From positions 12,460,703 through 12,524,702 of the forward strand of contig OZ024790.1 in the NCBI GenBank assembly GCA_964017065.1: a DNA stretch of 64,000 nt, written 5' to 3'. A model generated the notes under the pieces. It had not been told where the DNA came from. It made no database searches and saw only the letters and a program-made list of their open reading frames with translations. Positions 11,123-33,400 of the stretch are shown one piece after another. The translations under genes and the position numbers were made by a program. Within the stretch, counting starts at the first letter, position 1, and the number at the start of each line of letters is the position of its first letter. The DNA comes from Haliclona indistincta (Eukaryota; Porifera; Demospongiae; Haplosclerida; Chalinidae).

Positions 11123-13631
11123 ATGGCCACCGCTATGGAAGACATCAAAGACGCGACAGACGGTGCAAGGACGCAACTAACACGAAAGAAGCCGTGCAGA
11201 GTCTGCAGCGACTTCAAGACGTGGATGAAGACTCGCCACAGCAACGAGAAGGTCAATACTTACGGAAACTGTGGATTGTAACTAAATATATAATGGATTA
11301 TATATTCAGTATTTATACTCAGCTGAGCACGTGAGTTTATAATACATTGCTGTAGGACAGTAGTGAGAAGAAAGAAGGAGCAGATCTTAGAGAGTGTCCA
11401 GCTGATCGGGAACAGCTCGGAAGAGCAACATGGACGTTCCTACACACAACTGCCGCCTATTATCCTGACGAAGCGACCTTGTCTCAACAACAAGAGATGA
11501 AGCATTTCATCTCAGCTCTGTCAAAATTCTATCCTTGTGACGACTGTGCAGATAATTTGAAAACATGGTGAGTTTGAATAATTATGCACCACTAAAGGCA
11601 TACACAGTGCCGGATTTACAACTTTTGGGCCCAGAGGCTACTTTGTTAAGGGGCCCTATTTTTATGGGGCATGAAAAATTATTAAAATTTGACTTTACGA
11701 TTCTTTATTAATTTTAGTTTCTACACCACCACGCCTAGTTTGGGAATGAGACCAGAACCCAGCCCAATTTTTATATATGACGAGAGACAGTCGCTCTACC
11801 ACGATACTGTAACTGTCTGTAGTCGACTGTAAGCAGTAGTTTTCCCCAGGAAGAAAGTTTACAAGGTAGATTAATGATTATAAAAAAGTTTTTGTACAGA
11901 ATTGGGGGCCCCCAATGGCTGGGGGCCCAGGGCTGTAGCCCCTAAAGCCCTTGCATAAATCTGGCACTGGGCATACACAACAAAATTACCTAAGTTTGCA
12001 TCTAGGAATTATAAATCTTATGTCTTAGACGCAAAGTCTCAAGTATCCAGCACATTGCTTCATACTAGCTGTAACAAACAAAAATTTCCTGATTTGTTTT
12101 TGAATAATAAATTATAATGCATTAAATTTTACCGTCATTCCAAAGAGCGTACAACCATGGAATATCAGAAAACAAATGGTCACTATTTTCATGTGACACT
12201 TGAACTCACTTACAATAACCTATACGTTATGTGTGGCTGTATGGCTCGTACAAAAAATGGTCTTTTATTGAACGCTTCAAGCAGCAAAAATATTTTGTGC
12301 CAATACGCTATTTGAAATTGTATGGTGAATTCCTGAGAGTTTTACAGGCAATCAACAGGTGCTTGTGTAAGATAGACTTGTATACTGAAGTGATAAAAGT
12401 GACTTGTGCATTGGCACAAGTGAATAATTAATGTCTCTCTAATCATATTGAATTCACCTACCATCTGCTACTCGTGGATAAGCACACAAAAAGCTACATA
12501 GGAATTTTTAATCCCTCTACGTGTATTCATTGTTTTTTACATGTGGAGATGACATTAAATGCTGTTCATCTGGTATAGCTCAAGAACAAACCTCTTGTTT
12601 GCCGCACTATAATCTCTTGAGAACGATGAACAGTGACAATGAGCTATTAGTGGTCGCCGCAGAGCAACAGAACTTCGTTGATACAAAATTTCCCGACGGC
12701 TGAAAATAAGTGTTAACTGTTTACCAAAATAACCCGCTTGAACTCAATGTCTCAGTTTATCAATATCACTTTATTCAGCCGCCATTTAAACTTAATGTGC
12801 TTCTTCCTCAATTGTTTACTGTGTTTTTTATTGCTAATAATGTACTGGTAGAGCTACGTGTTTATTGGTCTCTGCAGTAGTGAGTCATATTTCATGGAAG
12901 AAGCCTTTTTGACACTTCCAGATGTCATCTTGCCACATACTGTTGACCATAACAAAATCACTTTGAAATTAGCATAGTTTAGATAGCTAGAATTGCTGGA
13001 TGTGGTCAAAGTTAACATTCATCAAATTGTTTGATTCCTCTGAGATAATTTCTTACCACTTAATTATGATGGAACTAACTACTCAAATTTGAATGAGTTT
13101 TATTAAAAATTTGAATGAGTTTTATTAATAAAATTTTTCACTGGAATTATAAGTTATTTCCTTTTTTGTGAGTGCAGAAGTATAATATACCGTAGAGCTG
13201 GTATTTTTCGCACGTATTTGTTTTTCGCAAGCGATACAATTCGCGAAAATTAAACCCACAAAAATTTAATGTTCAATACAATTTTGTATTACGCTCGTTA
13301 AAATCGTGAAATTTACGATCCGTTAAATTTAATTCAGTGAAATTATTGTGCCGCGAAAAATACCAGCCCTACGGTATACCTTTTATATTCAAAATTTACA
13401 TGTAAATTAAACATGACATTTATACTACAGTAGGTGTGGTGCATTCTGTATTGTATTCCATGCTGTAGGCTACGTACTCATCCACCAAAGACTAATGGAA
13501 GAAAGGATTTATCTAGATGGATGTGTGACATGCACAATGAAGTGAACCAACGTCTCGAGAAACCGATATTCGACTGCTCAAAAGTAGACGAAAGATGGCT
13601 CGATGGATGGAAAGATGGATTTTGTGATTAA
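11123..13631 (+). CDS. GFER: ALR/Erv1 FAD-linked sulfhydryl oxidase
   Basis: Three exons (11123-11251, 11356-11567, 13469-13631) join in phase to 167 residues. The family oxidises Mia40 in the mitochondrial intermembrane space and passes electrons to cytochrome c, driving disulfide-dependent import. Seen here: the N-terminal [14 protein letters not shown] motif; [12 protein letters not shown] of the FAD helix; the redox-active FYPCDDC (CxxC); the W..D.HNEVN FAD-binding segment; and the C-terminal [20 protein letters not shown] with the structural cysteine. Length fits the short animal form. The 1.9-kb second intron carries two non-autonomous DNA transposons. Confidence 0.95.
11605..11969. mobile_element. 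hAT-type MITE in GFER intron 2
   Basis: A 365-bp element with terminal inverted repeats beginning CAGTGCCGGATTTA (left) and CAGTGCCAGATTTA (right, reversed). A perfect 8-bp target duplication GGCATACA flanks it (11597-11604 and 11970-11977). CAGTG termini with 8-bp duplications are the hAT signature. It has no transposase ORF. The interior has GGGCCC-rich subterminal inverted segments. Confidence 0.92.
13188..13376. mobile_element. palindromic MITE with TA target duplication
   Basis: A 189-bp element with ~24-bp inverted ends (TACCGTAGAGCTGGTATTTT versus TACCGTAGGGCTGGTATTTT) flanked by TA on each side. This fits a Tc1/mariner-type non-autonomous element. It is AT-rich and non-coding. Confidence 0.8.
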
Positions 13632-13754
13632 TGAAAAATAATTTCAATCTGCTGTAATAAATTTGTCAAATTTTTTTCCCAATAATATTAGTCATTTGAG
13701 GCTTCAATCAACATGTATTGGTTCCGGTGGTAAGATTTTAAACTTGGTTATTCT

Positions 13755-15955
13755 GAGATGAGCATGAACAATTTAACCACTTACGAGCATAAAGTGAATC
13801 ATAAATGTGCTCTTTATCGTGAAGAACAGTAACTCCATGTCATAGGAAGCACTGTGCCAGGGGTGAGAATGAGAGATAGAACACTCCTTTCTGGCTCCAA
13901 TTTAACACCACAATATCCAACCACTTACTGTGCTTACCCTTTGAAGTAAGACCTCATGTCTGCGATCAGAGAATCAGACAAACTTATGTGGTGACTGTCA
14001 AAATATTAAGGTGATGACCACCTGAAAAGAATTACGCCAACCCACTGAACCCAATCTGTTGGTAAAACAACTGAAGGTTATGTAACCTACATTGTATGAT
14101 TTCATCTCACTATCTTATAGAGTGTGCCTACAATAGACTGCAATTGCATGTTCCTTTCTTAAATAGCAGTCTGAAGTTACACCTAAACTCAACTGTTTAA
14201 ACTTTATTTTTGAAGTGGAGATCTGATTGGCTAGGAGAATATACCAAGCTGGTACCTTCAGCCTAGTTCACAAAGGGTGGTAATGACTGTGCCGCGTCAT
14301 GTCACAAGAAATAGAACTAGTTTCTATCCATTGCATTGTGTCAAGCGGTGGTAAAAAAACATGAGTTTCACCATATTGTGAACGATTTGCCACAGTGATG
14401 ATGAGCAATTTAACATCCCTATATCCCACCACTTATATCCCACCTACCCTTTGATGTGAGACCGCATGTCTGGGATCAGAGAATCAGATAAACTTAGGTG
14501 GTGACTGTCAAAATATTGTAGTGATGACCTCCTGAAAAGAATTATGCCAACCCACTGAACCCAGTCTGTTGGTAAAACAACTGAAGGTTATGTAATCTAT
14601 GATTTCATCTCACTAATGGTCTTAATCTAATGGAGTGTGCCTATAATAGACTGCAATTGCATTTTCCTTTCTTAAATAGTAGTCTCTTTACACCTCAAAA
14701 ACTCACCTGTTTACAATTTATTTGCTTTAAGGTAGTAGTTTACAGATTAAAAGTGGAGACAGGAGAATATACCAAGCTGGTACCTTTAGCCTAGTTCACA
14801 AAGGGTGGTAATGACTGCGCCACGTCACGTCACAAGAAATAGAACTCATTTCTATCCTTGCGTCGTGTCAAGCGGTGGTAAAAAAACATGTGTTTCACTG
14901 TGCTGCAACATATTGTGAACGATTTGCCACAGTGATGATGAGCAATTTAACATCCCTATATCCCACCACTTACATCACCCTACCCTTTGATGTGAGACCA
15001 CAAGTCTAGGATCAGACAATCTGATAACTTACGTGGTGACTGTCAAAATATTGTAGTGATGACCTCCTGAAAAGAATAACGCCAACCCACTGAACCCAGT
15101 CTGTTGGTAAAACAACTGAAGGTTATGTAATCTATGATTTCATCTCACTAATGGTCTTAATCTAATGGAGTGTGCCTATAATAGACTGCAATTGCATTTT
15201 CCTTTCTTAAATAGTAGTCTCTTTACACCTCAAAAACTCACCTGTTTACAATTTATTTGCTTTAAGGTAGTAGTTTACAGATTAAAAGTAGAGACAAGAG
15301 AATATACCAAGCTGGTACCTTTAGCCTAGTTCACAAAGGGTGGTAATGACTGCGCCACGTCACAAGAAATAGAACTCATTTCTATCCTTGCGTCGTGTCA
15401 AGCGGTGGTAAAAAAAACATGCGTTTCACCGTGCTGCAAGATATTGTGAATAATTTGCCAGTGATGATAAGCAATTTAACACCCAATGTCCCACCACTTA
15501 TATCACACCTACCCTTTGATGTGAGACCACATGTCTTGGATCAGACAATCTGATAAACTCATGTGGTGACTGTCATAATGTTATAGTGATTTCCTCTTGA
15601 AAAGAATTACCCTATGGCAGCCTGTTGGTAAAACAACTGAAGGTTATGTAATCTATGACTCACTACACCAAGACTGTCTACAATAGACTATAATAGACTG
15701 CAATTGCATTTTCCTTTCTTAAATAATAGTTTCTATTCATGAAAGTTACACCTACAACTCACCTGTTTACACATTAAGGTAGTAGTTTACAGATTAAAAG
15801 TGGAGACAGGAGAATATACCAAGCTGGTACCTTTAGCCTAGTTCACAAAGGGTCGTAATGACTGTGCCGCGTCACGTCACAAGAAATAGAACTTGTTTCT
15901 ATCCTTGCGTCGTGTCATGCGGTGGTAAAAAACATGCGTTTGGGAACGATTTGCC
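13755..15955. repeat. four-copy ~0.51-0.54-kb tandem array
   Basis: Landmarks recur at about 13940, 14452, 14988 and 15517 (GTGAGACC..CATGTCT..GATCAGA). A second set recurs at about 14245, 14775, 15307 and 15818 (CCAAGCTGGTACCTT). Copies 2 and 3 are the closest. The array lies between the 3' ends of GFER and EARS2-A, contains no convincing gene, and has unknown function. Confidence 0.88.
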
Positions 15956-16661
15956 GTGTCGCTTAGCTTTGACTCAATGTGAGCTAAGCTTATGTTAAGG
16001 GGGTCAGAGGTCCAGTTTATTGACCGACTGACTAAGAGAACTCTAGCAAAACACCTGCTAAGGCAATCTAAGTACAAAACTATAATTCCATGAATATTAG
16101 CCTTTTCTTGGTACAGGTATAATTCTGAACCATAGGCATACAGGGGGTTCCCTGGGATTTCCCCACCTGGAATCAACTCCCCCCTGGAATTTCACTAATT
16201 CATTTATTATTGTGTATCAAATTATCAAAGAAATGGCAACGGAAGTTGTATATACCCTTCAGGGTATGGGCGCTGCACCCCCCCTGCTGTTATGTTCCCC
16301 CCTGGCAAAAAATACTGTGTGAAACCGTAATAGGACTTCCTTCTCTAAGCTATTCTATGGGCAAAGGTAGTCAGCACTAGCCAGATTAGTCTCAAGTACA
16401 ATTTTTGAATAATAAGCATTTTAAATGGCGCCATTGTTAAAAGATCAAGTAGGCGTGCCTCTACAATCACAAATACAAACATTACAAAAAATTAATATCC
16501 TCTTGTCACAAGAATGGCTTTTCACAAAATTAAATGTTAAAAATTATCAGCTGAGTGTAGCCAAATATTTACCAATGAGAAGTGGTTTACAGCTTTGAAT
16601 TAGCCTGCACCTGAGTTTCCCAACTGTTATGATGTAAGTTATGAATGCTTATTAAAGACAG
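15956..16661. other. intergenic, 3' of EARS2 copy A
   Basis: About 700 bases without a supportable gene. C-rich patches (CCCCCTGG) near 16145-16300 suggest an old transposon remnant, but no clear ends were found. Confidence 0.5.
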
Positions 16662-27476
<10,815 letters not shown>

Positions 27477-30400
27477 ATGGCTGTCAAGCTGTCTGCTAAC
27501 CTCGGTTTTCTGTTCAAAGAAAGACCGTATCTGGAGCGATTCCAGGCAGCAAAAGACTGTGGTTAGCAGATTAAACGTTTCGTATGGTGAAAAGCAAGAG
27601 CCATGGCTGCGTATTTGCTGCCTCTGTGTAGGATTTGAGGCAGTTGAGTGTGCCCAAGACATTTACCAACACTCCTGTGACACGATTGCAGCTGCTGCCA
27701 GGAAAGCTGATGTCCGTGTCATATTGATCAACTCTCCATCAGGTGAGTAACAGGAGGAGGTCTGACAATTACACACTGTACACCACCCCCTAGGAGGAGG
27801 GCCCACTGATAGAGGATTGGCTGCTGTTCCTGGAAGAGAAGACGACTTCAAGACTACAATATCTACTGCCATTACATATGCAACTGCTCTCAATTGCTCA
27901 AGGTATTATAAAATCTTTACAGACATCTTAGCTTGTTATTTGAATTGATACCCGGATGTTATCATTGGAATACAGCAACAGTGCACAACGTAACTATGGC
28001 TGTCAAAAATAATAAAAATTATTATTAACAAAAATTAAAGGTGTAGTGATGAAGAAAATGAACTCAAAAAGACTTGCAAAGGAAGGGGACGAATGGGATG
28101 ATGCTTGGAGAAACGGATGACAAATGGGATGATGCTTGGAGAAACGGATGACAAATGGGATGATGCTTGGAGAAACGTTTACAAAAGTGAAAGTGCGAAG
28201 TTTTCCTACATTATGATCATGATCAGCAGTGGCGTAGCTACACCAGGGCCTGCCCGAGCATGTCCCCGGGCAACTTGTGTCCAGTGACCGGGCAACTTGT
28301 GCCCAGTGCCCGGACAACTTTTGCCCAGTGCGCGGGCAACTTGTGCCCAGTGCCCGGGCAACTTGTGCCCAGTGCCCGGGCAACTGAGCTGGACCTTGAA
28401 CACGTGGCAAGCCTTGTATCCACTTTCCTGCTTATTTTCAGAGCAAAACGGCTCCCTTAGAGCAGTTTGTCTCCCCTCAGCAACTAGTAAAATGTTTGCA
28501 CACTGAAATGTCTTTTTAAAAACTGCGCGAAAAGGAGTTCAGCATGCGCGAGCCCATTGTTTGACGAGCGATATTATTCGACCACACCCTCATGAATAAT
28601 TAATCAGCTACTTGTGCCTGGGCAACTTTCCAATCCTGCCTACGCCACTGATGATCAGCGACTTGCACATGTAAATTGTAACTGAGACTGAGTTGTACTT
28701 GTGATTCATCATTTACTTGGACCATGATAATTCAACTTTTATCATCATGTTTGGAAGTTATATGACATTCAAAGGACCATTCCTTTGATTGATATGTTAA
28801 TTTAAGAATACTTAGCACTTTTACTAGCGTTATCCTATCTTGTTCCTTTACTTTTGCAAGTATCATCCCATCTTGTTCCTTTACTTTTGCAAGCGTCATC
28901 CCATCTTGTTCCTTTACTTTTGCAAGTATCATCTCATCTTGTTCCTTTACTTTTGCAAGTATCATCCCATCTTGTTCCTTTACTAGCGTCATCCCATCTT
29001 GTTCCTTTACTAGCGTCATCCCATCTTGTTCCTTTACTAGCGTCATCCCATCTTGTTCCTTTACTAGCGTCATCCCATCTTGTTCCTTTATTAGCGTCAT
29101 CCCATCTTGTTCCTTTACTAGCGTCATCCCATCTTGTTCCTTTACTAGCGTCATCCCATCTTGTTCCTTTACTAGCGTCATCCCATCTTGTTCCTTTACT
29201 AGCGTCATCCATCTTGTTCCTTTACTAGCGTCATCCCATCTTGTTCCTTTACTAGCGTCATCCCATCTTGTTCCTTTACTAGCGTTATCCCATCTTGTTC
29301 CTTTACTAGCGTCATCCCATCTTGTTCCTTTACTAGCGTCATCCCATCTTGTTCCTTTACTAGCGTCATCCCATCTTGTTCCTTTACTAGTGTCATCCCA
29401 TCTTGTTCCTTTACTAGCGTCATCCCATCTTGTTCCTTTACTAGCGTTATCCCATCTTGTTCCTTTACTAGCGTCATCCCATCTTGTTCCTTTACTAGCG
29501 TCATCCCATCTTGTTCCTTTACTAGCGTCATCCCATCTTGTTCCTTTACTAGCGTCATCCATCTTGTTCCTTTACTAGCGTCATCCCATCTTGTTCCTTT
29601 ACTAGCGTCATCCCATCTTGTTCCTTTACTAGCGTCATCCCATCTTGTTCCTTAACTAGCGTCATCCCATCTTGTTCCTTTACTAGAGTTATCCCATCTT
29701 GTTCAACCAATAGATGTTTTTGATAATGAGTTAGTCACATGCTAACAACACTATTGAACTTATTCTTTTCATCAATGCCAGAGAGTCTCTACAGTATGGC
29801 CTGAGAACTAACCTTTAGTGTGTACCAACCATGTGTGCCGGGGCACAAAAATAATATTATAGCCTGTTTGGGGAAAGATGAAGTGGTGGAGAGTATAAAA
29901 AATAATCTTGAGAAAGTGTAAAGTTGTAAAGTGGCGGAGAGTATAAATAATCTTGATAAAGTGGCGGGAGTATAAATAATCTTGATAAAGTGGCGGGGAA
30001 TATTATAAATAATCTTGGTAAAGAGCAAAGTTGTAAAGTGGTGGGGAGTATAATAATCTTTCATAATGATTATTGTGCATTGATATTTCACTCTTATCAC
30101 ACACTTTGTAGTGAGGTCCTGCTCATGCAGCTGTAAACAGATCATGCAGAAATAAAAATAATGACTAATATGTACAGATACCTATAGCCCAAGTGTGTAC
30201 AGGACCCTCTTTTATATAAAGATGTGTTATGGTTGGACTAATCACGAAAAGCTACGTCGATGGAAAGAGATGTAGCATTTTTTTGGGTGCCAACTTGTTC
30301 AATACAAATGATAAAAAGTTTTAATAAAAAAAACTAAAAAGTGTAGGGATGACGCTTGCAAAAGTAAAGGAACAAGATGGGATGATGCTTGCAAAAGTAA

Positions 30401-33400
30401 AGGAACAAGATGGGATGATGCTTGCAAAAGTAAAGGAACAAGATGGGATGACGCTTGCAAAAGTAAAGGAACAAGATGGGATGATGCTTGCAAAAGTGAA
30501 GTATGTAAAAGTCCCAAGTATCCCTACATCAGCGGCTTGCTGCGATGGCGTGTAACTGACAAATGCGGAATCCTCTTCCTATACCTTTTACAACCGTCAA
30601 TTACTTAATCGGACTGTGTGACAGTGTCTTCCAACCACAGATACTTCTAGTTATTCACAACTGTCAACTACTTCATCGGACTGCGTCCTCCAAACACAGA
30701 TACCTCTAGTTGTTTACAACCGTCAATTACTTCATCGGACTGCGTCCTCCAAACACAGATACCTCTAGTTGTTTACAACCGTCAATTACTTCATCGGACT
30801 GCGTCCTCCAAACACAGATACCTCTAGTTGTTTACAACCGTCAATTACTTCATCGGACTGCGTCCTCCTTCAAGCCGCTGATGTAGGGATACTTGGGACT
30901 TTTACATACTTCACTTTTGCAAGCATCATCCCATCTTGTTCCTTTACTTTTGCAAGCGTCATCCCATCTTGTTCCTTTACTTTTGCAAGCATCATCCCAT
31001 CTTGTTCCTTTACTTTTTCAAGCATCATCCCATCTTGTTCCTTTACTTTTGCAAGCATCATCCCATCTTGTTCCTTTACTTTTGCAAGCGTCATCCCTAC
31101 ACTTTTTAGTTTTTTTTATTAAAACTTTTTTACTTTACTTGTTCCTGTTACTTTTTTTATCACTATCAGTTTGAACTTATTAGCTGTATTCTAGCTATGC
31201 TAGCTCTTATTTCATTTTTACAACTCTGTGAGCAGCAGATACTAGTCTAGTAGATCAGAAGGTTAATAGCCTCTAGACAGAGAGTCAAGGAACATGGAAT
31301 GTTATTATCGGCAATCACAAGAATAATGAAAAGGTTTAAATTAGTTAGAGAGGTTGAGAGTATGAGTTGACAACATGATATTTCTTAGCACTGTGATGGA
31401 TGAAGAAAGACTAACACTAACAACTCAGTTGTCAACAGCACAGGGTCCTATGGGTATAGCCTACGCCGGGTAGTGTAAGAAACTAGTAGCCTATGCCCCA
31501 GGCTGAGATCGGGTAGCCACCGTCGTCCGGTTCGCGCCTGCCGTGGGTCATGATGTCAGCATAGACAGATCAGTGCTACCCAGGGTATAGTATACTGCTT
31601 GTTCATACCTCTAGGCTCTACCTTGCGCGCTGAAGCGCCCAGAGCAGAGAGAAAGCGACAACCGAGTTCAGTTTCAAACTGGTGTGGGCGGAGTCAATGA
31701 TCAGCAGCGACAAGAGGGTTAATTAATGGAATCGCTCTAACCCATTCAAGGATTCAAGGATTTCAAGGATTATTCGTTTCTTGTAGTGTTTGATGCCTAT
31801 CTAAGAAGTAAGTGCACTACCCCAGATGCATACACATGCGATGGTGCAGGTTTGGTAGTGATTCGTTCACTCAGGACAGCGCTAGGCTTACTGAAAGAAG
31901 AAGAAGAAGAAGAAGAAAGAAGATGAACAATTCGCGTGGGCGGCGATTTTACTTTACCACTTTAGAAACGTCTGCCAGCTTCGCCAAAGATATTTTCTTG
32001 CTCAAAACAATCGTCTGATCAATCCTAGATGTCTGGAATCTCGAGAAACGCTAAAACAGCGAAGATCTGCAACGGCTCTCTGAGAGTCGCCATCTTGATT
32101 TTAGTCGTCAAGCAAGCAGTCCCGGCGACTTTCATAGACTTCCTGCAAGCGCTCGCACTTCAGATTCCCTCATAGATAGTTAAAATGCAGTAGAAATGTA
32201 TAACAGTAGAGATATGTGCGAAAACTCATTTTCACACATGAGTAGCCGCCATCTTAGTTCGAGGTCATCCCTACATATCATTGCCGATCGGCAATGATAA
32301 CAAGTGAAAGAAGGACAGACAGGATGATACAGAAAGGAACCCTAGGTCAACAAGAGTACACACTTAAAAAAGAAAGCATGGACTTGGCAAGGGTAGGATA
32401 AATAATAGTGACAAAAATTAAATACAAAACATAAATAAAGGGCTCTGATGCACACAAAAAACTATATCAATAAAGGTTTATCTTTAGACCAGTGATCTGA
32501 TTTTCTAGCCAGGAAAATGATTTTGGAAGCAGAGATGGCAATTCTAGCCGCATGCACTGTCGAATATTTGTCTGGCCGTGAAGACTTGTCAAATAACTTG
32601 AAAGGACTGGGTGAAGTCTTGGCGGCATTTGGGTATCCAGTGCCCAAGTGACCCAATTTCAATTGTAACCAATGAAGCTTGTTTCCCGAGAGAGTCTAGT
32701 TCACTCAGCAGCAATTGATAGAGGGGTTTCTGTCTCTCACGATTCTGTGCATTGCGCAGATGAATTTGAGGGTACAGTTAGCTCCACCATGCAGTATAAC
32801 AGAATTACCACTCTTGTATACCATATCCGGCCTGCATGGCAATTGTAATCATCAAGTCATGAAGGACTGCCAGGGTTTTCATGAGCTCAGTCTAAGACCA
32901 GAGATCAGTGTCAGAATACAGATGGTCACCCTCTAACAGGTGGGATCGTATGGCCTTGTCTATCTCGCCATGTTATTGCAGGATGTGACTGTGAATATTA
33001 TTTTTGTTGAGTCAATATTAATGTCTTTACTGGTCTGCACTCTTGCAGAGCGTGCAATACTATACTGCATTGCATTGCATGAATTTTTACGAAGCCACAA
33101 TAATTTGAAATCATGGCTGCCATGCCGCTGGACATAGACGAGGAGCTCAAGTGTTGTATATGTCTGGAGCTGTTCGAGGACCCGAGGATGTTACCTTGCC
33201 TGCACTCGTTTTGCCTCGGGTGCGTACAACGCCTGCTGAACGAAGATCGTTCAGCGTTGACGTGTCCTGTTTGCCGCGCAAGGCACGTGCTGAACAACGA
33301 AAAGATTCGCTTACTTCCAGTGGATCAATATGCAGAGCTGCGAGTGCTACCTCTAAAGAAACGGCCTCAGCAAGAACATGACGCGTTTGGAGAGTGCAAA

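Noticed and set aside
28732..29578. 276-codon repeat-protein frame (KGTRWDDAS / KEQDG repeats)
   Set aside because: Produced by a minisatellite whose unit is a multiple of three; several frames on both strands are open and no promoter or unique exon supports a gene.
31440..31620. Possible transposon with CTATGGGTATAGCC / GGGTATAG ends
   Set aside because: The inverted similarity is weak and no target duplication was found.
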